Assembly: GCA_013423325.1 (NCBI GenBank)
Contig: BLJB01000010.1
Span: 186,001 to 250,000, forward strand
Reading direction: 5' to 3'
Length of the DNA stretch: 64,000 nucleotides
DNA from: Usnea hakonensis
Lineage: Eukaryota; Ascomycota; Lecanoromycetes; Lecanorales; Parmeliaceae
The notes beneath the pieces are model-generated. The model ran no database searches, was not told where the DNA came from, and was given only the letters and a program-made list of their open reading frames with translations. Every line of letters begins with the position of its first letter. Positions within the stretch are counted from its first letter, which is position 1. Shown piece by piece: positions 1-11,100 of this stretch. The translations under genes were made by a program, and so were the position numbers.

Positions 1-489
1 CTGGCTACGGGGAGATTGCCCAATAGCTAGTCCAAAGTCACAGCTCGTACCAGACACGCATGCGAAGTAGCTGGCACAGTTCGTCCATTGTACCGCATGG
101 GCTGTAGAGACTGTATAGGAATCACGCTTTTCGAGGGCGGTGGGTTTACCAGCGACGGCGGCTAGCAGATGTTTGACATCCTCAGTCATGTCTAGGTCGC
201 TCTCGTTGAATGGCTTCGCGTAGGCGGCCTCGGTCATCAACACAGCCTTTTCCTCGTCACTAGTGCCAGAAGCTGGATTGAGGCCTGTGAGCCATGACTG
301 AGTAGTAGCGTTATAACCAATGTATCGGACGTCGACGTCGAATGGGCTCAAGTCGCCCTTTGCATTTGGAAAGTAATCCGAGGTGTTAAGACTAATAATG
401 AAGCTGCTAGTGTCGACCGGTTGAGCAATACCACTGGGAATCTGAGAGATGCCGAGAAGGAGACCGGCAATGATGGTAAGGGAGAACAT
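1..489 (-). CDS. Secreted protein with Kex2-type propeptide, 5' part only
   Basis: The frame is open from an ATG at 489 to the window edge (163 codons), so the 3' end lies outside. The product starts with a hydrophobic signal-peptide-like segment (about residues 1-20, MFSLTIIAGLLLGIS). A roughly 100-residue acidic propeptide with an NAT glycosylation sequon follows and ends in LEKR at residues 119-122, a classic Kex2 dibasic site. The predicted mature part begins DSYTVSTAHAVQWTNC and already has three cysteines (in TNC, FAC and TSC). Signal, long propeptide, KR and a small Cys-containing mature domain are typical of fungal secreted peptides and effectors. I do not recognise the family. An intron could occur beyond the edge. 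Export and processing are inferred from sequence only. Confidence 0.7.
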   Translation of the reverse strand, partial: MFSLTIIAGLLLGISQIPSGIAQPVDTSSFIISLNTSDYFPNAKGDLSPFDVDVRYIGYNATTQSWLTGLNPASGTSDEEKAVLMTEAAYAKPFNESDLDMTEDVKHLLAAVAGKPTALEKRDSYTVSTAHAVQWTNCASYFACVSGTSCDFGLAIGQSPRSQ

Positions 490-2204
490 GCCTGGATAGG
501 ATAGCTTGAATCAATATGACTTGAGGATTTAGGGTATGGTAGGTTTTTTTTCTCTGAAGTGAGGTCGAATGGTATATGATCTTTAGCAGATGGGGACTCC
601 GTACCTCTTATTTATACCCGAAAATACCCCTCTTCTCCATGATTTGCCCCAGAAATGCGAATCCTTTTTTTGTGGGGACAGCTTTGAACATCCTTACCAC
701 CATCAGACCGACAAACAGCCACCTTCGACCTAATTGCCTTGACAAGGTCCTCATGAGGGATTATTACAAGGCCTTATTCCTCTAGACGACGCTCAATTGG
801 CCGAGACAGGATCAGGAGCTCAGCTGAGCTACCTCACCGTAGTTTTGGACCGTTGCTGAACCCTCGCAATCGTGCTCCTCGTTGATTGCAACGGTAGGCT
901 AAGCCTTAGAAATGCTGTCATGGTGCGACCTGGCCAATTGTGAAAATGCCTCATCACAACTCGGACAGCTGCTGGCTCGCAGAAGACGGAGAATGAAGCA
1001 GCTTTTCGAGCACATGCTCTCGTTCTGTGGAGGATAATGGTTCTCTGTTGCGTCGACTTGGTGCTTTAGCTCTCGGATACTAATTTAGCGGCAGGTCAAT
1101 AGCGTATAATTCCGTTCTTTCCGCGATTCTTCTGGCAAATCCGTTAAATACCTTAGGGAATTTTCTCCGATACCTTACCTTATGCTCGGGTTTATAGGTC
1201 AACTTTGGTAGGATCTCTTTCCCAGGTTCCCGAACTAAACCGGTGGATTCGCTGGAAAAGGGCCAACCAAAACTTGATCTGACAACCCCTATGATGCCTC
1301 CTTCTGTCGAGCAGTCATCGGAAAGGGGAAGTATACGCCGTCTTTTTAATTAGTGTACGTCACAATCTTACATATTCTTACATATTTTTAGAGGTGATGG
1401 ACAGTCATATATGCCAGAAGGAGCATAGCCGCCTAGTTTCAGGTACTCGTATCTTGAATCCGGTGGCTTGCATGACCTCCACCTTGAATCTGGAATTGCG
1501 GCTCCATCTCATGGAACCTTCACGTCACTGCGGAGGCTTTAAGGCCAATAGGAGATTCAGCCGACCCGCCCTCGCTCGCCGCTTTCTCAGCCTTGCCGGA
1601 GATAAATAGCAACCTTAACGTCAAATGACGAATGGTGTATCCTAACTGTATTCCCGTTGAGAAATCATGTGACACGGATCATACGGCCTTTGCTGTCCAC
1701 GGCTGGCCTTGTTGCCATGGTCTCCGACAGGACGGATGGATGAGCCGCTTGACGCAATCTTATGTTATTTTCCTCATTTCCGAGCGCAGTCCTTCAGCTA
1801 ACCGAAAAATAATAAACCCCACGTGTCTTCTTCTGATCTGCCGTTCCTTCTCCGTGCTCCCTTCAGCTTTTCGCGAGAAACGGTACAGCGACCTCGAAAG
1901 CAGATCAACCGAGCCTCAACAGAACACAAAACAGCCCTTCCTTCCTTTCCTCTACCTAACCCAAAGTACGAAAAACCCCCGGGCGCACTATCCACCCGAC
2001 GACATCTCAATGCTTCACTCACCCAAATTCCACATTCTGTAGAGAAGCGCCAGCCATCCGACAACCCTCCCCCCCCCAGCTGTGACACTCACGAAAGAAT
2101 ATTCGATGTCTTGCCACAACCCCTCCCTTCCCTTCAACAAGGACCACCCAGCTAGCTGACCAGGCTTAAGCAATAACCACAACGACCCCGAGTACGATGA
2201 TGAC
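490..2204. other. Intergenic, no supported gene
   Basis: This holds the upstream region of the secreted-protein gene and then about 1 kb with only short ORFs on both strands that look like chance. From about 1840 to 2160 the plus strand is pyrimidine-rich, like a fungal promoter or 5' leader. It could belong to the weak candidate gene starting at 2205. No RNA gene or transposon signature was seen. Confidence 0.5.
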
Positions 2205-2674
2205 ATGACTAGAATACAGACACAGCTCAAGAACGGTAAGCCCCCATCGGAAGCCCCAGCCGCAGAAACGCGAATTCTGGAGTTGCCTGAGATGCTCGTT
2301 TTGAGGGGAATTTTTGACCGGCGTTTTGAGGATATTATGGCACGCCCAAGGGCCGCGAAAGTACGTACACCCGAAACAAACCGTCGCGGGATCTTCGGGG
2401 ATAGGGGTTGTGCCCAGAAGAAGGTTGGCGGCTTCAGTACCTACCTATCTACGGCATTGCAGTCATAATCGTACTGAATCTCCGCGACAAGTCTCGTGCG
2501 CAGCAAAGACAGAGGGGGTTCGACGAGTGAAGGCTCTGGCTTCTCATTGCAGTTGTGATGGTTGTGCTTGCTGTACTGGTAGTACTCGATCTCCTGATTC
2601 TGATTTCGGCGGCGCTGTTGGAATTTCACAATTTCTCGTTCAGGCACGAATTTGCTGGTTTTGCACCCAGTTGA
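2205..2674 (+). other. Weak candidate for a small membrane-protein gene
   Basis: After the pyrimidine-rich stretch, an ATG at 2205 opens a frame (MTRIQTQLKNG, then LELPEMLVLRGIFDRR) with possible GT donors at 2236 and 2361. Around 2548-2674 one plus frame encodes a strongly hydrophobic segment (VMVVLAVLVVLDLLILIS) and ends in TGA at 2672-2674, preceded by a plausible acceptor TTGCAG. Joined, these could give a small protein with a C-terminal membrane helix. I cannot find a unique splice path that keeps everything in frame, so this is only a candidate or a relic. Confidence 0.2.
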
Positions 2675-2780
2675 TGACAAACGTGTCTGAAATATGAACT
2701 TCGATACTAATGATCGGCTGCTAAGTAGAGGTGTCTCAGCGCCAATGTTACATACCTACATAGCCAGCCAGTCTTTCTCA

Positions 2781-3100
2781 ACCCCGGAACCAGACACTCT
2801 TCCGTGTGATATTGAGCGTTCTCTTTCCCAGAAATTCCTCCATGTGATATTGAGCGTTCTCTTTCCCCAGAAACCTCCCTCCGTTCGATTTGACGTCGCC
2901 CATCCCGCACACCCTTTTGCGTATGTACCTAGCTTTGGCGATGCCCTCTCCGCCAGCCTACCTCGAACCCCGGAACCAGTCCTCTTCCATGTGATATTGA
3001 GCGTTCTTTTCCCCAGAAAACCTCCCTCCATTCGATTTGACGTCGCCCATGCAGCACAGCCTTTTGCGTATGTAGCTTTGGCGATGCCCCTCCACCAGCC
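2781..3100. repeat. 186-bp tandem duplication with nested 38-bp duplication
   Basis: The block beginning ACCCCGGAACCAG at 2781 recurs at 2967 (offset 186) and stays similar to about 3100. Inside copy A, the motif GTGATATTGAGCGTTCT occurs at 2806 and 2844 (offset 38). It occurs once in copy B at 2991. Reading frames through it are probably incidental. Confidence 0.85.
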
Positions 3101-3432
3101 GTGTCACGACGTAAGGAAGACATGTCCAAGTCGCACTCCCTCACTCCTACATACAGAAGACGAAGGTGACTGGTGACCTCGATACATTGGGGAGTCTCAT
3201 GCCCGCCCAACCCTCCCCCCAACCCCCCGGTCGTTCTTCTCTTCCACCTCTCTCCCCCGAGAGCTTCGCCTAAGAAACACAAACAAGCTAAGAAGTCATG
3301 ATTCTCGGTCCCTCGGCGACCGTCCCATGGACTTCAAAAGCGCCGACGTGAGGCGAGTACAGGGCCTCTGATAGGGGATATTTCCCCGTGTAAGTATATA
3401 AGCCCGCACATAGAAGAAGTGGATGGGTGAGA

Positions 3433-3768
3433 CCCCATCGACAAGGGCGGTCCACCAAGACCTAGCTTGTCCAAGAGTTTCTTGAAACCCTGCGCAGGTG
3501 TCTTCGGGGTTGGCGTTCCTGTGAAGGTGCCTTCTGGTGACAACCACTTGGCCCAGCAAGGGTACTTTACCCATAGGATACCATCCCAAAGGCTGAGAGC
3601 CCCATCGACAAGGGCGGTCCACCAAGACCTAGGTTGTCAAAGAGGTCTCTGTAATCCTGCACAGGTGTCTTCGGGGTTCGCTTTCCTGTGAAGGTGCCTT
3701 CTGGTGACAACCATTTTGCCCAGCTTGGGTACTTTACCCATGGGATGCCATCCTAGAGGCTGAGTGAT
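3433..3768. repeat. Two-copy 167-bp tandem repeat
   Basis: CCCCATCGACAAGGGCGGTC at 3433 recurs at 3600. The rest of the unit follows in both copies, including AGGTGTCTTCGGGGTT, AAGGTGCCTTCTGGTGACAA and GGGTACTTTACCCAT. The copies differ by scattered substitutions and small deletions, so the duplication is not recent. It abuts the gene relic at 3750-4569. Confidence 0.9.
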
Positions 3769-4569
3769 CCTGGTTCGGGAGAGACTTCCTCATTGACCTC
3801 TATTTTTGTGCATCTTCGTAGACCCTCTAAGAGCCAGCCTTTAGATTCTCCTGACAGAGCCAGAGGCAGTCCTGGGATATCTTTAATGGGTCTGTTCTCA
3901 TAATCGAGCATGATCAGCCCGTTGTAGGTCAGATGAGCGTATGGTGGCTTGTGATTCCAATCAGTTGGAGCGTTCTCCATTTCAAAGACACGACGACCTT
4001 TGCTGTCATGATCCAGCATAATCAGCCCGTTGTAGCTTTATATTTAGTATAGTGATTGGTGTCTCATCTCCAGCCTCGCCTTGAAGGCGGCCACCGCACC
4101 GTTCTCGGGGTGCACATAACAGGCGTTGAATTGGTTCGCAACCCACGCAATACGGTGGAGATGAAGGGGGAGGATTTGTAACCATTGGAAACAGTGGTCT
4201 CTGACTCCTGAGAGTATTGTTCTGCCACACGGATCCTGGTTCCCTTTGATCCTCTTCTCCCTCAACTTCTACATCACCTTGGTGCAAACCCCTTTGAGCA
4301 GTTATGGTGGTCGCTGGCGCACCGCCGGCAAAGTTGTAGTTTGACGAGGAATATGAGTATTGCGGTGAGGTGAGAAGAACGCCTACATGGGATGAGAGGC
4401 CCCGTGTGGTAAGGATAATGCCTGCACGTGATAAATAGTGTGGTAGGATGACCGAAGATGAGCCAGATCCCAGGATGGATGCGATCCAAGCCTTGCTATC
4501 AGTTGGGTTGACATCCATGATGCTTGGCGATTTATCCCTTAGACAAGTGGATTCTCCTTCTGCAATCAT
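3750..4569 (-). pseudogene. Relic of an unnamed fungal gene family
   Basis: Coding-looking pieces on the minus strand sit in more than one frame. One piece (4265 to 4044) reads TILSGVRDHCFQWLQ and ends near ARLEMRHQSLY. A second (4019 to 3753) contains HLTYNGLIMLDYENRPIKD, then LPLALSGESKGWLLEGLRR. The phrase YNGLIMLD appears twice within it, as a short internal duplication. From memory the segment resembles the C-terminal part of a large hypothetical family in Leotiomycetes, but I cannot name it. Frame changes and the lack of a clear start make a decayed copy more likely than a working gene. An upstream ATG at 4569 gives a 187-residue frame whose later part is implausible. Confidence 0.35.
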
Positions 4570-5089
4570 CAGAATATTAGCACGGGTTTCAAGGAGGGAG
4601 TGTGATCGAGCGTACCTTTGCTCTCGTCTGCATTCTTCTCCGCTGGTCTCATTTCCTGCTCATCCTTCACCACATTTTCATCGAAATATCAATTTCCATC
4701 TTCATCTCCAGCGCCGGTCTCGGTGCCAGAAGCCGTCTTTTTATATATTATAGATTAGCTTGCTGTGTGGATGGTGACGGCTCGAATATCCTGAAAGAAC
4801 AGAAACCGATGACATGTCACAGTGGGAACTAAATTTTTCTGGATTTTGTTGAGTGGCGAACCTGTCAGGGTTTTGCAGGTGGCTCTCTCTTTCCTCTCGC
4901 ACAAAGTCAAGACGTGTGACTGTTGCATCCACGCGATCGAGTTCCGATGCAATCATGTCGCTGAGGATGGTCGAATCTCTGCTGAACCGCACACTAGCAA
5001 TTAGCCATCGCACACTTCTCGACTAGTCGTATAAGCACACTCCCCTATCTGACTCATGGATTAGGCGGATTTTTACTTACATCCAAGGA

Positions 5090-5536
5090 AGACGCTGGGG
5101 CTGTCGACAGTCTACCACATATCTTCCGTCATCTCGTGCACCATTCCGTGTTTCTCGGTACTGCCTATACCGGCATTATTCACCATTCTGTATCCTCAGG
5201 GCATTAGCAGTCAGCTATCGCCTAGTCTCGAACAGAGATTGAGCAAACTCACACATCTAGTCTCCCTCCCAATTTCACCACCATTTGAAGTAAGACTTCA
5301 ACTTCTATGGCACTTGTTACATCTATCTGCACAAATATCGCTTTACCCTCTCCGTATCGGCGACAAATCAGCTCGTCTGTCGGCGTACCAGCTTCTTCTG
5401 CCATGAAGGTCGACTTGGGTCTAGACTTTACGTCTACACAGACAACAAGAGGAGCGCCTTGTGCTGCGAACGTGAGAGCGATGGCTCGCCCAAGACCCGA
5501 AGACGAGCCTGTGACGACACATACTTTGTCCTGCAT
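5090..5536 (-). pseudogene. Short-chain dehydrogenase (SDR) relic, interrupted
   Basis: The ATG at 5536 opens a classical SDR N-terminus. It has the Rossmann motif TGSSSGLGRAIALTFA, an acidic cofactor-selecting region (VCVDVKSRPKS), and DVTS followed by GGRLDV at the end of exon 1 (5253). An intron of about 65 nt (GTGAGT to ACAG, 5252-5188) restores the frame, and exon 2 continues MVNNAGIGSTEKHG, the SDR NNAG motif. After HEMTEDMW an in-frame TAG occurs at 5112-5114. Beyond it the family pattern resumes (TVDSPSVFLGC) with codons missing. Downstream frames do not continue to the YxxxK active site. The gene is therefore broken before its catalytic residues. Confidence 0.65.
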
Positions 5537-6044
5537 GCGCGTGCCTACAGTGACGACAGGAACGGAAGCGGATCTTATGCTGGAAAGTCTCCATCGCCAG
5601 AGGTATGTCCGTAATGACGGACGAGTATATATTTAAATTGGGCGTACACTGGAAGACATTTCCTGCCCGTACTTTGGGAGTTTGTGTAGGTGGTTCCGTT
5701 TTGTTCACTCGCGACCGGCCCAAGATATGTGGAGGCTTGTAGTGTTGGCACTGCTGGCTGGGTTGAGGATTTGTGCGTGGCTGTCTAGATGCACGTTGTG
5801 CTGGAGTGATTCCTATACGGGAGTTTGAAGAGGACTCGAGATAGGAAGTGAAAGACGGCGTTCCTGTTCCATCTGTGTATAGGTGGTACGCTGGGGCATA
5901 GGGCGGTAGAGGTGAAGCCTTGGGGCTATTTTATATGAGCTGAATCGAATTTGAAGAAGACCTCATCGGGAGCAGGAGCATACACACTTTGAGCAGGACG
6001 GTTTGGCTGGTTGGTATGAAGTCCCAGAGAGGCGGCGTTCGAAG

Positions 6045-6574
6045 GTCCAGTCACTGTCGCGCGACCGCTAATGTCTTCTGTGACGTGTACGCTAGATTTT
6101 GGTGCAGCCCGAGGGTTGGAAGACCTTGCGGGTCACTCTCGACCTCAGTGCCGTTGATAGTCACAGCGTTGTTATTGTTGTCTGAAGCCGTGACGATGAG
6201 GGCCCCAGATGTGAAGTTGTGGGCCAGCCTAGCATGCCGAGAGCAGACTCGGGCTTTCTTCTTCTTTTCGGTCAGGAGTATATTTAGAGAGGGATGTCGC
6301 CTTCGCTATACTTGCCGCCTCCTATAATCCATCCCCTGTCTGGCAGTCTCGGAGCATTCGCGAAGTCGAAGGTGGAACAGCCCTTCAAGACTGAACGAAA
6401 TCTGCTCGCTGGCCTCGTATCGCCGTCACTTTCGCTTTCGTCCGAGTAGGAGGAAGCCATAGCGGCCTCTTTGTCTACCTTTATATAACGGCTCGCTACA
6501 TCGTTCGATGGAATCAAGATGGCGACCACAGTCGCGGATTCCTCGAAGCTTTCCATAGTCTCATGCCGAGGCAA
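6045..6574 (-). pseudogene. FHA-domain-like protein fragment, frame-disrupted
   Basis: A frame from an ATG at 6574 (or 6556, MESFEESATVVAIL) runs through an acidic linker to RLPDRGWIIGGGKYSEGDI and then hits a stop at 6284-6286. Just beyond, in another frame, come ARVCSRHARLAHNF, SGALIVTASDNNN and AVTINGTEVESD. Together these resemble the two halves of an FHA fold: a GWxxGxG strand, an SRxHA phosphothreonine-binding motif, and a (T)xING strand. The frame break and stop lie inside the fold and no intron signal explains them. Farther along the same strand (to about 5650) are Pro/Ser/Thr-rich coding-looking pieces. I read this as a degraded signalling protein. The FHA assignment is pattern-based. 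Confidence 0.35.
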
Positions 6575-7975
6575 ATTCCAGCTTGTCTCCCAGCCACTCT
6601 AGAAACTTGGTGAGCTCCCCATCAGCTCCTCGCGGTGCTTTGTAGACTAACCACAACGCCATCTTCTCATGTGATTATGGCATGAACGCTGGACCGAAAA
6701 AAAGCGCGTCGCTATATTTAGTATAGGTGGGCGCTGAAACACGGCTGGATATAATCTATGAAGTTATGCGCAATGAGAATATCGTTGTGGTGATCTGGAT
6801 GATTGCGGTATAGCGTGGAAGACTGGTAGTGTTCTTTGGAAACCCTGCTCTGAAAACCCCATCTCCTCGCGCTCTGCTCCCCTTTAAATACCCAAAATCC
6901 CACCGACAAACAATGCCCTACCCGCACCAACTTGTTGGCACTTCGCCGACACAAACATGCCCCTCGGGCAGCATGGTTACACTGTATCGAATTAAAAGTG
7001 CAGAAGAAACCCCGGACGGAAAACCCATCGAGCAACTAAGCGTTGAGCGCCTCTCTTGGACCCCTTCTCTTTCATTCTCTTTTCGGATCCGAAGATAGGT
7101 ATTGTTAAATAGGGGGGAGTCGCTTCGTTCGTGTTAGACTTGAAAGATGGTTTTCTGGCGGCATGGTGGTGACTTGTTGGGTTTTCGTCTTGTTGTTATG
7201 CTCTTGAGTTCTATTTTCTTCGGAAGCCTGACGACTTGCGTGCCACGTCATTTTCGAGGACTGTTCTTGTTCTTGGCGAGTGGGAAGTGCGTAGGACGGG
7301 TGAGGTGCAGCTGTAGAGACTAGAGAAGGGTTGAAATGATATTCTCATCAATTGGATTGATGATCAACATGTCCGAATGACAATTTAATATTCCGATGGA
7401 CAGCCACGGTAGATGGCCACTGCGGCTTTGAGCCCCGTTACCTTCGCCGTCTTCATGCAACTCGGGTACCCACTGTAGCCTAGCAAGCTCTTTGAAGTGA
7501 TCCCACCAATGACAACAAACAATCTAGATCTCATGCATAACACTATCTCCGACTGGCTAAGAAAAGAAGAGAAAAGCAGGGAGCACGAGAGGGAAGAAGC
7601 GAGAAGGAAAAAAAAAAGGGATAATGGTAACAGGTATCAGACTGGGCTTCTTTGCGAGTGTCGTGAGTAGACTGTGTCCCTCACGTAGACTGTCTCTGTT
7701 GCAACGTGCTTGGTCTGGCTGCCCCGTCAATGATTCTGCCAACATGAGTACAAAAAAGTAAAAGTAAGGGGAAAATAGGAGCCATAACACTTAAGAGCGA
7801 GCGACCTCTCACGAACCACCAGTCTGTTGATCTGGATTGTCTTCACAGTGACAAGATTTGGCAAAACGATTAGCTATTAAGAAGCGAGCATTCTCTCTGT
7901 TGGATTGACATGACCAGTCCCAAAGCCTTGCGCAACAACCCATATTGTAAGCCTGTCCTCAAGACACCCAGCCAC
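6575..7975. other. Gene-poor DNA, relic coding fragments only
   Basis: A 33-codon minus-strand frame (6677 to about 6576, MALWLVYKAPRGADGELTKF) precedes the FHA-like relic and may be part of the same dead gene. The rest to 7975 contains short overlapping ORFs without family resemblance, A-rich runs near 7605, and the 3' flank of the PEBP gene. No intact gene is supported. Confidence 0.4.
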
Positions 7976-8597
7976 TCACTTGGTGCGAAAGTAGTTGGCA
8001 GCAATAACGGGACCCAATTTCGCCTCCTTCTCGAAAGCTCCCAGATCATATCTCATCCTAGGCATATTGGCTAATTTTGCTCCTCCCGCGGGTGCATGCT
8101 TCTTCACATCAAAGTCGGCCGGCTGCTCGTACAGCAAGAAGATGTATCGATGGGATGAACTGATTGGTGGTGGCGCTGGGCCAATATAGTTGGCGACGAA
8201 TGGAGTGTCAGAGGCAGTCAGTGCAGCTCCCCCGTCGGCTGTTGGCCCAGGCTTGAGGCCGGGCTGGATCCAATGCAAAATCGGGCTCAGGACGCTGAAG
8301 GAGGGGAAAGGAGCGTCAACGTCGAGACAAATAACGATGTAGGAATCAGCTGAAGCCGTTGAGCTGTAAGCTAGTTCTGGCGCTGCTTGAGCATCTAGAC
8401 TGATTCGTCAGAAATCCACTTTACGTGCAGCAGAGGGCCGGTAGAGAGGCTTTGATATAAGCTACTATACACGTACCGGCTTTCGGGATCTCTTGGCCCG
8501 GCGTAATTTTCTTGTGTGGCCCAACAGTCAGATCCAGAATGCTTGACTTGTTGTTGATCAAAGACAATGCAGTCTCGACGCTCTTGGGTGCAGGCAT
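7976..8597 (-). CDS. Phosphatidylethanolamine-binding protein (PEBP/Tfs1-like)
   Basis: Two exons, 8597-8477 and 8394-7976, with an intron GTACGT to TCTAG, give 179 residues, which is compact for a fungal PEBP. The start MPAPKSVETALSLINNKS is the first ATG in a good context. The PEBP core is visible: ADSYIVICLDVDAPFPSFSV then ILHWIQPGL, the anion-binding pocket strand with DVDAP in place of the usual DPDAP. The chain then continues with FVANYIGPAPPPISSSHRYIF and ends VIAANYFRTK, as in the family. The protein is cytosolic by prediction (no signal). Relatives bind phospholipid head groups or inhibit carboxypeptidase Y or Ras signalling. The specific ligand here is unknown. Confidence 0.88.
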
Positions 8598-11100
8598 TTT
8601 AAGATGTGTGATGAAAGCTTTGTCTTTGTGGATATAGCAGGGAGTGTGATGATGATGGGAATGAAGATAACATTGTAGTGAGTCGGGTCTCAATGTGAGC
8701 TATGACATGTATCCAGCTTTCCTCGCGTGCAGATAAGGTACCTAAATCTAAGACCTAAGCACCTAAGGTACCTTACGGAGTTAGCTAGCTTTTCTCCGGT
8801 TTGGGCCGGAATTAGCCGCCGGACGCTCCCTCCCTTATCACCGTTGAATTTACGGGGTATTCTGTACTTTTCTACTTTGTTGTATTATTATGATTGATTT
8901 ACCGTTCGTCTCCTATCAACACGATTCTGATAACCCAAATCATATCATGTAGCTATCTTGTTTTCTTTCGATCAATTCAAAATGTTCGCTTACGTTACTA
9001 TACATACTTTCCTGCAGCATCCCCGACCCACCTATCATTCCCCGAGACCAGTAGTAATGTAGTACCCTGATACGCTAGTTCGGACACCGTGGAATCAATA
9101 CTACCTTACCTGATTCCAAACCCGAAAAACCCTTGTAGCCTCCGCTTAGTCTGGCTTATGATCGAGGCGATGGCATCCACTACCCTAGCCGACATCTTTC
9201 GCTTAAAGTAGGTCTTCTACGCTTTAGCACTCTACCTTTGGCATTAAGCATAGATGTTAAGCAGCCGTCTTCCTATACATCAACTGGATCGAGGCACCCA
9301 CACCCACCATTGCCTTCCCTCGCAGTCCGCCTCTTTGGTCCGCTGCCAGTGCTCCCTGACAGCCGAAGAAGGGTTCTGTATTCTCAATGGGACGATAAGG
9401 ACATCACTGAAGCCGAGACTAATATGGAACATGGCGCAAGACATCAAAGATGAGTGAAAGTGATCTGAACTTTTGATAAAAGAGCTGATTGAATTTGTTC
9501 TAGTGTCCAAGTTGAAATGGCTGCGGGGATTAAGGGGTTCATAGTCGGTGGAGTCACGTCGTAGACGCGTGCATACTATGTAATATAACTCTGAGGACCT
9601 ACTTGGAAAAGGATAAACGATCTTTGGTAGCGAAGAGAGGAGAAGAAAAGAATGACGCTGGCATCACGACAGCAATCTCCGGAAAATGCGGTTCTTGATA
9701 ATGTTGGGTGGCTGAGCGTATTACGCACCGGCTTGCATCTGGGCCTTGAGACACTTCGGCTAATCGACATTCCATTATGCTGGCGGAGTTGTATTATGCT
9801 GCCTAGAATGATGTTTTGGATTAGCCTTAACAAAGAGACTATAGAACGACAACTGACAGATATGTTTGCGCGCGAGCGAATTTCCATTGGTAGGTATAGA
9901 TTCCGTCGCTGATACATCACAAAGAGAAGATTCGATTACCTATATGGTAACTTCCAAGTGATAGTGTTAAGCCGACGAGCGACAACCGTAGACGACGACA
10001 TGATATCGCTTTTAAGCTCTAGGCGTAGGATACGTATACCCTAGTTTTGACTGATCAGCCATCCTTGTAGATTGTATATCATTGGTAGTCGTAAGGGCAC
10101 CAATCTAAACAGAGGCGTGAAAGTCGTCATCATACTGGAGCTGTGAGATAATAATGCAAGCTGCGTATGCTCTATCTCATATTGCACTGCGTTAGAAAGA
10201 TGGAGCTGACATCTCTTATGCAGTGTTTCATAATTGATCCTGCAGTGCATGTGCTGCAGTGCGCACACCGAATGCACTTTCTAGGGGCTGTGCAGTGATA
10301 TATGCATGTTGTAGCGCACCCAGTGAACCTAATTATATCATTCCACTGCTAAATTATGTCAATGCACTGCTAATAGATGAGGTTCGTTTCTTGATGATAA
10401 TAGACAAGGGGAGAAGTCATTGTCCGCTACTGGCAAGCTTTGCGAGCCGTACCGCGCCAAGGCCGTCTCCAAATAGGTACCTACCTTACGGCAGGTACTT
10501 TAGCCAAAGACGTAACCTCGTAAGCTGACTACCTTAACAATCCTCGTCGCGACTCTCTGGATGAGCCGTAGATCTGTCATCATGAAGTCGACTGCCATCA
10601 GCCAAGTCGGCCATTAAAGAATACCTTCGGCACCTACGGCAGCAAACAGTGCAACCCTACGAGCAGCCGAGTCGAGGAATCCTTCACCACTCGAGATTCT
10701 TAATTTCTAATTTTGTGTAATTTCGTAATGTACGGGGCACAGTGATAGTCTGCCTTTCAGCACTCAAGGCTCATGCAGATCCGTATTACTCCACGGATCC
10801 GTGTTTAAGTCTAAGCATGATACTTTTCGTATCTTGTCGCTCGAGACGAGATGAATGTGTTCCTAATTCCCTTTGTACGCGTGGATTCTATTACCTGTTA
10901 CCCTACTTCAGGAAGTGAAATTCCTGTTGTTTCGTTTTTATATCCCACGTACCAGCGTCTTTTTTTATATTTTCTTGAGTCTCTTTATAACCCTTTTCTC
11001 GCTTCTCAAAGACTCTTGCAAGTGTCAGATTGCAACTCTTCTCGCGAGTCTTATCACTCAATCTGCTCAAAACTTTGCGTCACGATACCAGCCCCCTAGA
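8598..11100. other. Intergenic, no supported gene
   Basis: This is 2.5 kb with only short, overlapping ORFs. Near 8735-8775 there are several AAGGTACC/GGTACCTT palindromic cores, with related ones near 10478-10500. Around 10240-10370 the hexamer GCAGTG/CACTGC recurs on both strands and could form weak hairpins. From about 10930 the plus strand becomes CT-rich, the likely leader of the small gene at 11101. Confidence 0.5.

Noticed and set aside
4039..6726. The 14-mer TATATTTAGTATAG occurs at 4039 and 6713, which suggested near-identical intron ends or an introner-like element.
   Set aside because: Several chance 14-mer matches are expected in 64 kb, and the flanks do not match.
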